A stretch of DNA of 23,115 nucleotides from Nitrospirae bacterium CG1_02_44_142 (lineage in GTDB: Bacteria; Nitrospirota; Thermodesulfovibrionia; Thermodesulfovibrionales; UBA1546). Positions 1 through 7,015 of this stretch are shown in pieces. The position numbers and the translations under genes are program-made. The notes below the pieces were generated by a model. That model did no database searches. It was not told the DNA's origin and saw nothing but the letters and a program-made list of their open reading frames with translations. The DNA lies in NCBI GenBank assembly GCA_001871685.1, contig MNVK01000065.1:1-23115 (forward strand). The letters run 5' to 3'. How positions within the stretch are numbered: the stretch's first letter is position 1; every line of letters starts with the position of its first letter.

Positions 1-186
1 GGCGCCGCAGGGCTTATGGATGCAGATAGCGCTTTGAGTGAGACAAAGCGATTAATAAGATTGAAGCATTATTCTTATAGCACTGAGCGAACATACCTTT
101 CTAATGCGCCACAAAGCCCACTTGATACGCTTTACGGAAAACACAGTGACGAAAAAAGAGAGATTACCACGCTGCGCTCGCAATGA
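1..186 (+). pseudogene. Tyrosine recombinase (integron-integrase-like) N-terminal remnant
   Basis: Frame 1 is open from the left edge to a TGA at 184-186. It contains ETKRLIRLKHYSYSTERTYL, which closely resembles the start of the core-binding (SAM-like) domain of phage and integron integrases (typically '..IRLRHYSYRTE.AY..W'). The similarity stops at about base 96-100, and the last part of the frame is the half palindromic repeat at 161-189. No catalytic domain (R..HxxR..Y) follows. The +1 frame, opening at 104, briefly reads LIRFTENT, which could be the continuation after a frameshift, but this is weak. I infer a decayed fragment of a mobile-element or integron integrase; the upstream part lies outside the window. 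Confidence 0.42.
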
Positions 187-189
187 CAA
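161..189. repeat. Half copy of the GTCATTGCGAG palindromic repeat
   Basis: The sequence AGATTACCACGCTGCGCTCG followed by CAATGAC matches the right arm of the complete copy at 3022-3103. The left arm is missing. It sits at the end of the integrase remnant and just before the end of the acyl-CoA synthetase gene. Confidence 0.7.
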
Positions 190-233
190 TAAAGGATGCC
201 CATATCATCCTGCTTGTAATTATCCGGCATTGA

Positions 234-2948
234 TTAATGGATTAAGCCTTTCACCTTCTCCCTTAGCTTATCAGCAAACAACTGATATTTATCTCTGCCG
301 TGCTGTTCTCCTGTTATGTCCAGCAATGACGGATAAAAAGGTTTATCAAAGCGGATTGTTATCTTTTTAAATCTCGGCAGGAATGCGCCCTTTGGCAATG
401 CCTCAAAACTTCCTTCTATATGTGAAGGAACAACAGGCACATTTAGTTCAAGCGCCAGAATGCCTATGCCTTTTTTGAATTCCATAAGAGTTCCGTCATA
501 AGACCTTCCGCCTTCAGGAAATATGAAGAGGGCTTTGTTATTTTTCAATACATAGGCAGAAAGCTGGAGCGCTTTGCCCAGATATGTCTCGGGGTCTATT
601 GGGATAACGTGTGCAAGCCTCGCAAAAAAGGCAGTCAGCCTGCTTGTGAAGTATTTCTGAAATCCCTGGAAGTAAAGAGTCCTGTAAATATTTAAAGGGA
701 GAGCGGCAGCTGCGGCAAAGCCGTCCAGATTGCTGCAGTGGTTTGAGGCGATAATAAAAGGGGCATTAGGGATGTTTTCTATCCCCTTAACTTCAAGCCT
801 GAAAAATATTCTGAAAATCAGCTTGAGAATCCCCGCGAGAAACGATACAAAAAGCCATTCTGCTCCACCTTGTTTAAGCCCGACTTTTTTCTTTTCTGCC
901 TCCTCCGGCTCCTGCGAGAAGATTAAAGAAACACCCCCCTTAAATTCCCCCCTTAGCAAGGGGGGAGACAGGGGGGTGTCTAACCCCTGACCCCTGACCC
1001 CTAACCCCTTCATTTTCTCCACTATCTCTCCGACTGTCTGAATGTCTGATGCAAAGGTTTCAGGGAGTTTTATGAAAAATTTGTTTTCAAGGCTGACGAC
1101 AAGCTCTATCCTCTGAAGCGAATCAAGCCCGAGGTCCAGTTCAAGATTGTCTTTGGATTGAATCGGCGCCGGCTCTTTAAGCATAGGCGTTAAGCATTCA
1201 ATGACAGTTTTTCCAACTGCGTCAGACGTAAGCGTTTTATCTTCACTCTTAACTTTTAATTGCTCACTTTTAACTTTAACAAGGTCTTTAATCATGAACC
1301 TTCTCAATTTCCCAAGAGAAGTCCTCGGCAGAGACCCGGAGTACAGCGTAAAACCTTTGATTCTTTGATATGAGGAAAGCCTGCCGGAGATTTTTGCTAT
1401 CTCCCATCCCAGTGCCTCATAGATATTTCCTGTCTGCTGCTGCCTTGCATAGTCAAGGTCAGGGACGATGATTGCATGAAGGGCTTCTATCCTGCCCAAT
1501 CCCCCCTCACCCCCCCTTGCTAAAGGGGGGGATAGGGGGATTACGCAGATTTCCTTAATCAGCGGTATCTTTGAATATTCTTTTTCTACCTCTTCAGGGT
1601 AGATATTTTTACCTGAACCGAGGACGATGACTTCCTTTATGCGTCCTGTTATAAACAGGTATCCGTCTCTGTCAATATATCCGAGGTCTCCGCTGAAAAA
1701 GTAGTTGTCTCTGAGCGCCTGCTCTGTTGCAGCGGGGTTTTTATAATAACCCTTCATTACCATAGGGCCCTTGATTGCGATTTCCCCTTCTTTCCCAATG
1801 TCTAATACACTTCCGTCCGCAGGGCTTATTATTTTTATCTCTGCCGAAGGCAGCGGTTTTCCGGCAGAGCCGGGCTTCCGTTTGCTCATCGGGTTGAACG
1901 TAACAACAGGAGATGTCTCTGTAAGCCCGTAGCCTTCAAGTACGGTAAAGCCAAGCGCCTCAATGCCGCGCATTACTTCGGGGTCAAGCCTTGCGCCGCC
2001 GCTCGCAAAAAACCTGAACCTGTTTCCAAGCGCATTGTGAACCGGTTTTAATATTGCCTTGCTGATATTAATGCCTGTTTTCCTTCTCAGGCTGCCGGAA
2101 AATTTCAAGAGGGCTTTCATTAGCAGCGGCAGGGGCGCAGGAAGTTTTTTAAATTTATCCATAATCCCGTTTCTTATCATCTCAAGCAGTTGAGGAACTC
2201 CGACAAGAATAGTAACGCCGTTGTCTTTCATTGATGCGGTAATGTCAGGGCCTTTTAAGCTCGGAGAATATGTTATTGCCGCGCCTAAAAAAAGCGGCAC
2301 AAGGAATGTGGACATGAAAGGGTAGGTATGGTGCAGAGGAAGAAGCGAAAGGACATTGTCGGATTTTGTGATGACGCCTGCCTTTATCAGAGCCTCTGCA
2401 TCAGAGCAGAAATTTCTGTGCGTAAGCATCACGCCTTTAGGAATACCTGTTGTCCCTGATGTATAGATGATGGATGCGATATCTTCCGGCGATGTCTCAG
2501 GATAACGGACTTTTTCTTGAAATCCACACATCTCTTTAAAATCAGGAGAATCAACATTTATCTTCCTTATGTCCAGCCCGGCGGCGGCTTCATTTGCACT
2601 TGCTTCTGTCTTTGAGCTGAAAAAGATAATCCTTGACTCAGAATCAATAAGAAGATTTCTTAAAGATTCAGGATTGAGCTGCGAGTCTATCGGGACTGCA
2701 ATTGCTCCGGCCATCACAATTCCTAAGTATGAGGCGCACCATTCATTCCTGTTCTCCGAGAATATCGCAATCCTGTCAGCCTTGTTTATTCCTGTCTTTA
2801 TCAGGCAGGATGCGATGGCCTTTGCATCTGAAGCAAATGCGCCGTAGGTTATTCTTTTCCAGTCCCGGTCTAAGTAATTGAATGCAATGCTATCTCTATG
2901 CTCTGCTGCAGATTTAAGAAATACGCTGTGGATTGTATTATCAGCCAT
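234..2948 (-). CDS. Three-domain acyl-CoA/acyl-ACP synthetase, acyl carrier and 1-acylglycerol-phosphate acyltransferase
   Basis: A 904-residue protein with three domains. An AMP-binding adenylating domain (about 1-550) has the P-loop YTSGTTGIPKG near 160, YGLTETSP near 340 and SGDLGYIDRDGYLFITGR. An acyl carrier domain (about 575-645) has LGLDSLQRIEL, whose Ser is the expected phosphopantetheine site. A PlsC-type acyltransferase (about 690-904) has NHCSNLD (HX4D) near 736 and FPEGGRS near 810. The family activates fatty acids with ATP, and the C-terminal domain acylates lysophospholipid or glycerol-phosphate acceptors; the built-in carrier suggests acyl groups are handed on internally (inference). 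Four repeats are read in frame: residues about 469-483, 556-569, 646-655 and 656-672, all at loops or linkers. ATG at 2948 is preceded by a good promoter and no Shine-Dalgarno sequence. It resembles the E. coli Aas arrangement in reverse domain order. Confidence 0.9.
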   Translation of the reverse strand: MADNTIHSVFLKSAAEHRDSIAFNYLDRDWKRITYGAFASDAKAIASCLIKTGINKADRIAIFSENRNEWCASYLGIVMAGAIAVPIDSQLNPESLRNLLIDSESRIIFFSSKTEASANEAAAGLDIRKINVDSPDFKEMCGFQEKVRYPETSPEDIASIIYTSGTTGIPKGVMLTHRNFCSDAEALIKAGVITKSDNVLSLLPLHHTYPFMSTFLVPLFLGAAITYSPSLKGPDITASMKDNGVTILVGVPQLLEMIRNGIMDKFKKLPAPLPLLMKALLKFSGSLRRKTGINISKAILKPVHNALGNRFRFFASGGARLDPEVMRGIEALGFTVLEGYGLTETSPVVTFNPMSKRKPGSAGKPLPSAEIKIISPADGSVLDIGKEGEIAIKGPMVMKGYYKNPAATEQALRDNYFFSGDLGYIDRDGYLFITGRIKEVIVLGSGKNIYPEEVEKEYSKIPLIKEICVIPLSPPLARGGEGGLGRIEALHAIIVPDLDYARQQQTGNIYEALGWEIAKISGRLSSYQRIKGFTLYSGSLPRTSLGKLRRFMIKDLVKVKSEQLKVKSEDKTLTSDAVGKTVIECLTPMLKEPAPIQSKDNLELDLGLDSLQRIELVVSLENKFFIKLPETFASDIQTVGEIVEKMKGLGVRGQGLDTPLSPPLLRGEFKGGVSLIFSQEPEEAEKKKVGLKQGGAEWLFVSFLAGILKLIFRIFFRLEVKGIENIPNAPFIIASNHCSNLDGFAAAAALPLNIYRTLYFQGFQKYFTSRLTAFFARLAHVIPIDPETYLGKALQLSAYVLKNNKALFIFPEGGRSYDGTLMEFKKGIGILALELNVPVVPSHIEGSFEALPKGAFLPRFKKITIRFDKPFYPSLLDITGEQHGRDKYQLFADKLREKVKGLIH
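931..979. repeat. C/G-rich palindromic repeat, copy A (inside the acyl-CoA synthetase gene)
   Basis: Outer arms ACACCCCCC (931-939) and GGGGGGTGT (971-979) are perfect reverse complements. The inner arms CCCCCCTT and AAGGGGGG flank AGC. It is read on the minus strand as PLSPPLLRGEFKGGV, between the acyl carrier and acyltransferase domains. Confidence 0.92.
982..1010. repeat. Short tandem repeat of CCCCTGA/CCCCTAA units
   Basis: About four near-identical 7-base units sit immediately beside palindromic copy A. On the coding strand they read GLGVRGQGL, in frame within the linker between the acyl carrier and acyltransferase domains. The unit resembles the GGGGTTAG tract inserted in kdsB. Confidence 0.85.
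1242..1280. repeat. Imperfect tandem repeat coding for VKVKSEQLKVKSE
   Basis: Two imperfect copies of a roughly 20-base unit (TTCACTCTTAACTTTTAA and GCTCACTTTTAACTTTAAC) are read on the minus strand as two KVKSE peptides. They lie just after the adenylation domain and before the acyl carrier domain, so they form part of the linker. Confidence 0.8.
1498..1542. repeat. C/G-rich palindromic repeat, copy B (inside the adenylation domain)
   Basis: AATCCCCCC and GGGGGATT form the outer arms; CCCCCCCTT and AAGGGGGGG the inner arms. The minus strand reads PLSPPLARGGEGGLG between ICVI and RIEALHAIIVP, that is, inside the C-terminal lobe of the adenylation domain, where family members normally have a short surface turn. 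Confidence 0.92.
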
Positions 2949-2956
2949 TCATAATC

Positions 2957-2985
2957 ATTATCTAAAAAGTTATGCAAAATAGCAA
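2957..2985 (-). promoter_or_regulatory. Promoter of the acyl-CoA synthetase gene
   Basis: On the minus strand TTGCTA (+ 2980-2985) and GATAAT (+ 2957-2962) are separated by 17 bases, matching the sigma-70 consensus at 4/6 and 5/6. The expected start of transcription is about 2949-2950, almost at the ATG (2948), so the transcript would be leaderless or nearly so. Confidence 0.55.
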
Positions 2986-3021
2986 ATATTAAGATGATGC
3001 TGAAAAATAGATATAGAAGGT

Positions 3022-3103
3022 TGTCATTGCGAGCAAAGCGAAGCAATCTTGTAGTTTCTGATGAGATTGCCACGCCCCGAGTTGCTCGGGACTCGCAATG
3101 ACA
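3022..3103. repeat. Complete GTCATTGCGAG palindromic repeat
   Basis: The outer arms TGTCATTGCGAG (3022-3033) and CTCGCAATGACA (3092-3103) are exact reverse complements. Inner arms GCAATCT (3043-3049) and AGATTGC (3064-3070) also pair, and a small CCCGAGTTGCTCGGG hairpin (about 3076-3090) lies in the right half. This is an intergenic element of the REP/MITE kind. A half copy lies at 161-189 and another copy lies inside the radical SAM gene. Confidence 0.9.
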
Positions 3104-3188
3104 GCTAAATTAACGGTTTCAGAATTCTCTGATGCCGCTCAAACCATCTCTGTTGCGTTATTGCGCTCGGCAACGGGCATATATTTTA

Positions 3189-3197
3189 TGCTAAAAT
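3189..3197 (+). promoter_or_regulatory. Extended -10 promoter element of hisI
   Basis: TGCTAAAAT fits an extended -10 (TGn plus TAAAAT). It predicts a start near 3204, leaving about 15 bases of leader that contain the GGAGGG ribosome site. No good -35 is visible at 17 bases. The same nine bases precede the priA-like gene. Confidence 0.45.
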
Positions 3198-3219
3198 CAA
3201 AGCGGTTGACGGAGGGAAT

Positions 3220-3543
3220 ATGATACCGGAATTAAAATTTGATGAGAAAGGGCTGATTCCTGCAATCATACAGGATGCGGAAAGCAATGAAGTCCTGATG
3301 ATGGCGTATATGGACAAGACATCGCTTGAAAAGACTTTGAAAACAGGATTTACGCATTTCTGGTCGCGCTCAAGAAAGAAATACTGGATGAAGGGAGAGA
3401 CTTCCGGGAATGTTCAGGAGGTAAAAGAAATCCTTTATGACTGTGATGAGGACACCCTGCTTGTAAAAGTAATCCAGCGCGGCGCAGGCGCCTGCCACAC
3501 AGGAGAGAGAACCTGCTTTTTCAGAATAATTTTAAAGGGCTGA
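3220..3543 (+). CDS. hisI: Phosphoribosyl-AMP cyclohydrolase
   Basis: This 107-residue protein is the usual length for the monofunctional enzyme, without the HisE pyrophosphohydrolase domain fused in E. coli. It opens the adenine ring of PR-AMP in the third step of histidine synthesis, in the cytosol. Family motifs are intact: FWSRSRKKYWMKGETSGN, the Mg2+-binding aspartates of DCDEDTLL (about 76-83) and the zinc cysteines of GACHTGERTCF (about 91-101). ATG at 3220 has a strong GGAGGG ribosome site (about 3211-3216). It stands alone: the neighbour on each side is on the opposite strand and no other his gene is in the window. The gap to the next gene (3544-3713) holds no convincing gene or terminator. 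Confidence 0.97.
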   Translation: MIPELKFDEKGLIPAIIQDAESNEVLMMAYMDKTSLEKTLKTGFTHFWSRSRKKYWMKGETSGNVQEVKEILYDCDEDTLLVKVIQRGAGACHTGERTCFFRIILKG

Positions 3544-3713
3544 TTTATTCCTAACATCATGCAGTGATTGTACTCTGAGTTCTTTGCCTGAGAATTATCT
3601 CTATCCGATCTCGTATCCGTTGTGGAATGCCTCGTACTAGTTGTCTTCATTGTCAACTATAATTATAAAGATTTTTTTATAACACACGTTATTTATTAAG
3701 AAGCCAGTTAATT

Positions 3714-4766
3714 TTAGTGCAATAATTTTTTATCCTCCTCAAACAAATCAAACTGTGTTATTTTAAGTTCCTCAATTTTTTCTGTTTTTTGGAAAGCCGA
3801 CAAAATTGACTCCTTATCCTTAGGCGATTCAATATTAAGGATCCAGGCGTCTTGATCCTGTTGGAAGTTCTGTGGGAACATCGCGGCAACTTTATTTTTA
3901 AGAAAACTCTTAACCTGTCTTTTTAGATGAGTCCTTGCATCTCGATCACCCCATATATTATACATACCCCATGTAGCTTTTTCTAAAAGGTCTTCCACTT
4001 TAAACAGTGTTTTACTCGGAACTTTAACTCTACCAATCAAAGATAAAAGTTCACCTAATAGCCGCTGTTCTAAAGTTTTTTTACCATATTCGTTCTGCTC
4101 AACAGCCGGATCAAGGGGGATAAAATATAATGGGCGTGGATCCGTATCAGGTTGCCCTTGTATGATTTTTATTGCTTCACTATCGCGGCCTATCAAGCCA
4201 AATTGATTAGCAGCTATGGAATCAATCTCTATATAAACTGAATTTTCAGGGTCATACTTAATTCCAAAACAGAAGGCAAGATTTGCTTTAAACCCTTTAT
4301 CGGTAATTTCTTTTTTTAAGTTTTCGCAAGTGAGCTGCATTTGAGACCGCTGATCCTCTTTTGTGACAAAGGACACCGCGCTGTCCACTATAGTAGTCGG
4401 TGACAACGCAAGTGATTCGCCTAATACTTGTCCCTCCAACAATAATAACGTTCTTGCCTGTTCCGCAGTTGTTGAGTTTACCCCAAAAGAGCTTTTCTTG
4501 CATTCAACGAGCAAGAAAAAGTCAGCTTCCTTTCTATTTAATAAGACATCAGGCGAACATGCATCTTGAGCGCTTAGGTTCATCTCACGTATTTTTTCTC
4601 TTATATGAATAGGTAATGCTAAGGGTGGTGAAATCGAATAAACAGAAAAACCTAAATCAGCTAACAATGGCCGTATTCCAATATCTGCTGTAATAGGCTG
4701 AGTCAACCACAGTATTAGATTTAGTTGAAAAAGATGATCACCGACAAGTTCATCAATATTATTCAT
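3714..4766 (-). CDS. Putative PD-(D/E)XK nuclease, second gene of an unrecognised pair
   Basis: A 350-residue soluble protein that I cannot assign to a named family. Residues about 71-90 carry SPDVLL then FFLLVECKK, that is Pro72-Asp73, 14 residues, Glu88-Cys-Lys90. This is a textbook PD-(D/E)XK catalytic core with a hydrophobic beta strand before ExK, followed by AEQAR (Gln103) on the next predicted helix, as is common in this fold. The remainder (about 110-350) is mixed alpha/beta with a charged C-terminus and no recognised domain. The start codon overlaps the end of the upstream gene by 8 bases (ATG inside ACTTATGAATAA), so translation is probably coupled; a modest AAGGG lies 8 bases before it. 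The DNA is visibly more AT-rich than the neighbouring kds genes, suggesting transfer. A role in defence is inference from the nuclease motif and context. Confidence 0.72.
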   Translation of the reverse strand: MNNIDELVGDHLFQLNLILWLTQPITADIGIRPLLADLGFSVYSISPPLALPIHIREKIREMNLSAQDACSPDVLLNRKEADFFLLVECKKSSFGVNSTTAEQARTLLLLEGQVLGESLALSPTTIVDSAVSFVTKEDQRSQMQLTCENLKKEITDKGFKANLAFCFGIKYDPENSVYIEIDSIAANQFGLIGRDSEAIKIIQGQPDTDPRPLYFIPLDPAVEQNEYGKKTLEQRLLGELLSLIGRVKVPSKTLFKVEDLLEKATWGMYNIWGDRDARTHLKRQVKSFLKNKVAAMFPQNFQQDQDAWILNIESPKDKESILSAFQKTEKIEELKITQFDLFEEDKKLLH

Positions 4767-5991
4767 AAGTTATACCCTTAGCGGCTTCATTAGCAATTTC
4801 TTTGTATGATTTTTCACCTAAAGTGATTTCCGCTGCTGGATCTAAATATATTTGTATATTTGAAACTAGACGATGAACAGTATTCCCACAAGTGCCCTTG
4901 GGAATTATTGCAACAATATGCTTATCTGTAATTTCCAAGAAAATGGGTTGCCAGAGATGTTTGTCTACACCATAAATATGAACCTTTTGAGGTCCTAGTC
5001 TGATCGGGTTTCCCCACAACCTAAATCGGTTTTTAGCTCGCTCAAATGTTGAGGTTATAAAATGGTTAAATGTTTCTTTGGTCAGAGGCTCTTTAAATTT
5101 TATGATCAGCGGTGCACCAACAAGTTTCTGAAATTCGCCACCCTTTTGAATTGAAACTTTTTGAATAGAATACCATGCAATTTCCTGAGTTTTCCTTATT
5201 AGTTCTCTATAGATTTTGAGCACATATAAAACATGGCTCCTATGGTCTCTGAAACTTTCACTCCTGTTTGTTGTCTTACCAAAATGGAAGAAATCATGTC
5301 CACCCTTCGCAACGGGGGATGGGAAGCGAAGTTGTGTAATAGAATACATTGGAGAATACAGGTCTTGAAACTGATTCAGTTTGTCTTTTAATAGTCTGAC
5401 TCTATCAACGAGCGCAATTTTAGAAGATCGTCTTTCAAAAATAGGACGCTCCTCCTCATCAATGCTATCTTCCTCGTCGACATTATCAATATCAGAATCT
5501 ATCTCAAAAATGCTCTCGTGTTCAAATACAATTCGAGTGAAGCGATTTTGGTTAGATAAATCTTTAACTTTTTCCCAAAGGATACTAAAAGTCCAGCCGC
5601 TTAACCAAACATGATCAAGCTGAGGGCTTGAAAGCACCAAATTTTTTATCCATTTGTCTATGATTTCGCTAAGCTCAAGACTATAAAAGGCAAAATAACG
5701 TCCGTCCCAAAAAGATTCGAGAAACCCCATATACCTTCCGGTATTTTTATCTAGGACTTTGTATAGTCCTTCATCAATCTGTGTGAACTCGGCTGCGAAA
5801 GGTGTCAAAATATCTGAAAGAGTTGTGGCAGTATCCTGAAATCCATCAACAGTCTCTAACATGTAAGATTTAACCAGCCCTTTCTTAGTCTTTTTTTGAT
5901 CTAGCTCTTCTTTGCGTTCTAAAGAGTAGCCATCTAACAATCGAATCATTTCCTCGCGGGTTTTGATTCCAGTAAGACTAATCTCTATCAT
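4759..5991 (-). CDS. Unrecognised 410-residue protein, first gene of the nuclease pair
   Basis: I do not recognise this protein. It has no signal peptide or membrane segment. Residues about 163-182 are an unusually acidic patch (more than half Asp/Glu, including DEED and DEEER), followed by a basic stretch (FERRSSK); such a loop could be a disordered linker or mimic DNA charge (inference). Aromatic-rich segments occur before it (ESFWDGRYFAFYSLE, about 92-106; HVWLSGWTFSILWEKV). The C-terminal third has several predicted beta strands (KVHIYG, HLWQPIFLEI, HIVAIIPKG). ATG at 5991 has a good GGAGG site 7 bases upstream. The gene starts only 53 bases after the end of kdsD on the same strand and overlaps the PD-(D/E)XK gene, so the pair probably forms one unit, with this product as a likely partner or recognition subunit. 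Confidence 0.7.
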   Translation of the reverse strand: MIEISLTGIKTREEMIRLLDGYSLERKEELDQKKTKKGLVKSYMLETVDGFQDTATTLSDILTPFAAEFTQIDEGLYKVLDKNTGRYMGFLESFWDGRYFAFYSLELSEIIDKWIKNLVLSSPQLDHVWLSGWTFSILWEKVKDLSNQNRFTRIVFEHESIFEIDSDIDNVDEEDSIDEEERPIFERRSSKIALVDRVRLLKDKLNQFQDLYSPMYSITQLRFPSPVAKGGHDFFHFGKTTNRSESFRDHRSHVLYVLKIYRELIRKTQEIAWYSIQKVSIQKGGEFQKLVGAPLIIKFKEPLTKETFNHFITSTFERAKNRFRLWGNPIRLGPQKVHIYGVDKHLWQPIFLEITDKHIVAIIPKGTCGNTVHRLVSNIQIYLDPAAEITLGEKSYKEIANEAAKGITYE

Positions 5992-6044
5992 TGGATACCC
6001 TCCAATGCCAAGGCTGCGTTATTTCCAAATCCTTTACAATTCAC

Positions 6045-7013
6045 TTAAGCAATCCCCTGTTTTAAAATATCATGCAGATGGATGATGCCGATTGCCTTTC
6101 CATCGGAATCCGGGATTGCGAGGGAAGTGATAGAATGGGTTTGCATTATTGAGAGGGCCTTTACTGCAAGCTCGTCTTCGGATATTGTCTTTGGATTTTT
6201 TGACATAACCTCTCCGGCCTTCATATCAAAAAAATCCTTGCCCCATTTCTCTATGCCCCTGCGTATATCTCCGTCAGTTAAAACACCCAAAACCTTTTTG
6301 CCTTTGTCGCTGACAATCGCAACTCCAAGCCGTTTTGACGATATTTCCATGACAGCCTTTATAACGGCAGTTTCGGGAGATACAAAAGGAAGGGCGTCTC
6401 CTGTGTGCATGAGGTCTTTGACTTTTGTAAACAGTTTTTTCCCGAGGTTTCCGCCCGGATGGAAGAACGCAAAATCTTCTTCTTTGAATCCTCTCTTTGT
6501 CAAAAGGGCCACTGCGAGGGCGTCACCCATTGCAAGCGCTGCTGTTGTTGATGCTGTCGGCACGATTCCGAGAGGGCACGCCTCTTCTTTGACAGATACA
6601 TCAAGATGCACATCTGCGGATTTTGCAAGGGTTGAGTTCAAACCGCCTGTCATTGCTATAAGGCTTACGTTGAATCTCTTTAGAAAAGGTATCAGTCCAG
6701 CAAGCTCTTCTGTCTCGCCGCTGTTTGAGATGGCAATTATAATATCCTCAGACGTAACCATTCCTAAATCTCCGTGGCTGGCCTCGGCAGGATGCATAAA
6801 AAATGCAGGCGTGCCGGTTGAGGCAAGTGTTGCGGCAATCTTTTTCCCCACAAGCCCGGACTTGCCCATGCCTGTTACAATGACCCTGCCCTTGCTCTTG
6901 TAAACCAGCTCAACCGCCTTTTCAAAATTGCTGTTAAGTTTTTCCGTGAGCGCAAAGACAGCATCCGCCTCAATCTTTAAAACCTTTTTTGCTATGTCAA
7001 TGATGTTTTCCAT
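6045..7013 (-). CDS. kdsD: Arabinose-5-phosphate isomerase
   Basis: This 322-residue enzyme interconverts D-ribulose 5-phosphate and D-arabinose 5-phosphate, the first step of Kdo synthesis for LPS. An N-terminal SIS sugar-isomerase domain contains RVIVTGMGKSGLVGKKIAATLAST (about 42-65), MHPAEASHGDLGM and ISNSGETEEL. It is followed by two CBS domains (about 205-322; VMSKNPKTISEDELAVKA in the second). Length and order match KdsD/KpsF. The ATG lies two bases after the kdsA stop, with no separate Shine-Dalgarno, so translation is probably coupled. It is the last Kdo gene of the operon here. In many Gram-negatives kdsC and lpt genes follow, but here the nuclease pair takes that position. Confidence 0.96.
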   Translation of the reverse strand: MENIIDIAKKVLKIEADAVFALTEKLNSNFEKAVELVYKSKGRVIVTGMGKSGLVGKKIAATLASTGTPAFFMHPAEASHGDLGMVTSEDIIIAISNSGETEELAGLIPFLKRFNVSLIAMTGGLNSTLAKSADVHLDVSVKEEACPLGIVPTASTTAALAMGDALAVALLTKRGFKEEDFAFFHPGGNLGKKLFTKVKDLMHTGDALPFVSPETAVIKAVMEISSKRLGVAIVSDKGKKVLGVLTDGDIRRGIEKWGKDFFDMKAGEVMSKNPKTISEDELAVKALSIMQTHSITSLAIPDSDGKAIGIIHLHDILKQGIA

Positions 7014-7015
7014 TT

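Noticed and set aside
104..370. Open frame of 88 codons across the left intergenic region
   Set aside because: It reads through the half palindromic repeat (RLPRCARND is the usual translation of that element) and into the antisense of the acyltransferase gene. At most a few residues may belong to the integrase remnant.
2870..3073. Minus-strand open frame of 67 codons beside the complete palindromic repeat
   Set aside because: It overlaps the start of the acyl-CoA synthetase gene and includes RLLRFARND, the usual repeat translation. It has no ribosome site or protein-like content.
3638..3678. Possible bidirectional terminator between hisI and the nuclease gene (TAGTTG/CAACTA hairpin, then seven T)
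   Set aside because: The stem is only 6 base pairs with a 10-base loop, and the T run is 12 bases away, so a functional intrinsic terminator is not supported.
3714..5991. BREX, phosphorothioate (Dnd/Ssp) or McrBC-like system
   Set aside because: No methyltransferase, cysteine desulfurase, AAA+ or GTPase motif is present in either protein. Only the nuclease core can be recognised.
6082..6903. Long open frame (273 codons) on the plus strand
   Set aside because: It lies wholly antisense to kdsD, whose SIS and CBS motifs are unmistakable. The translation is low-complexity and matches nothing.
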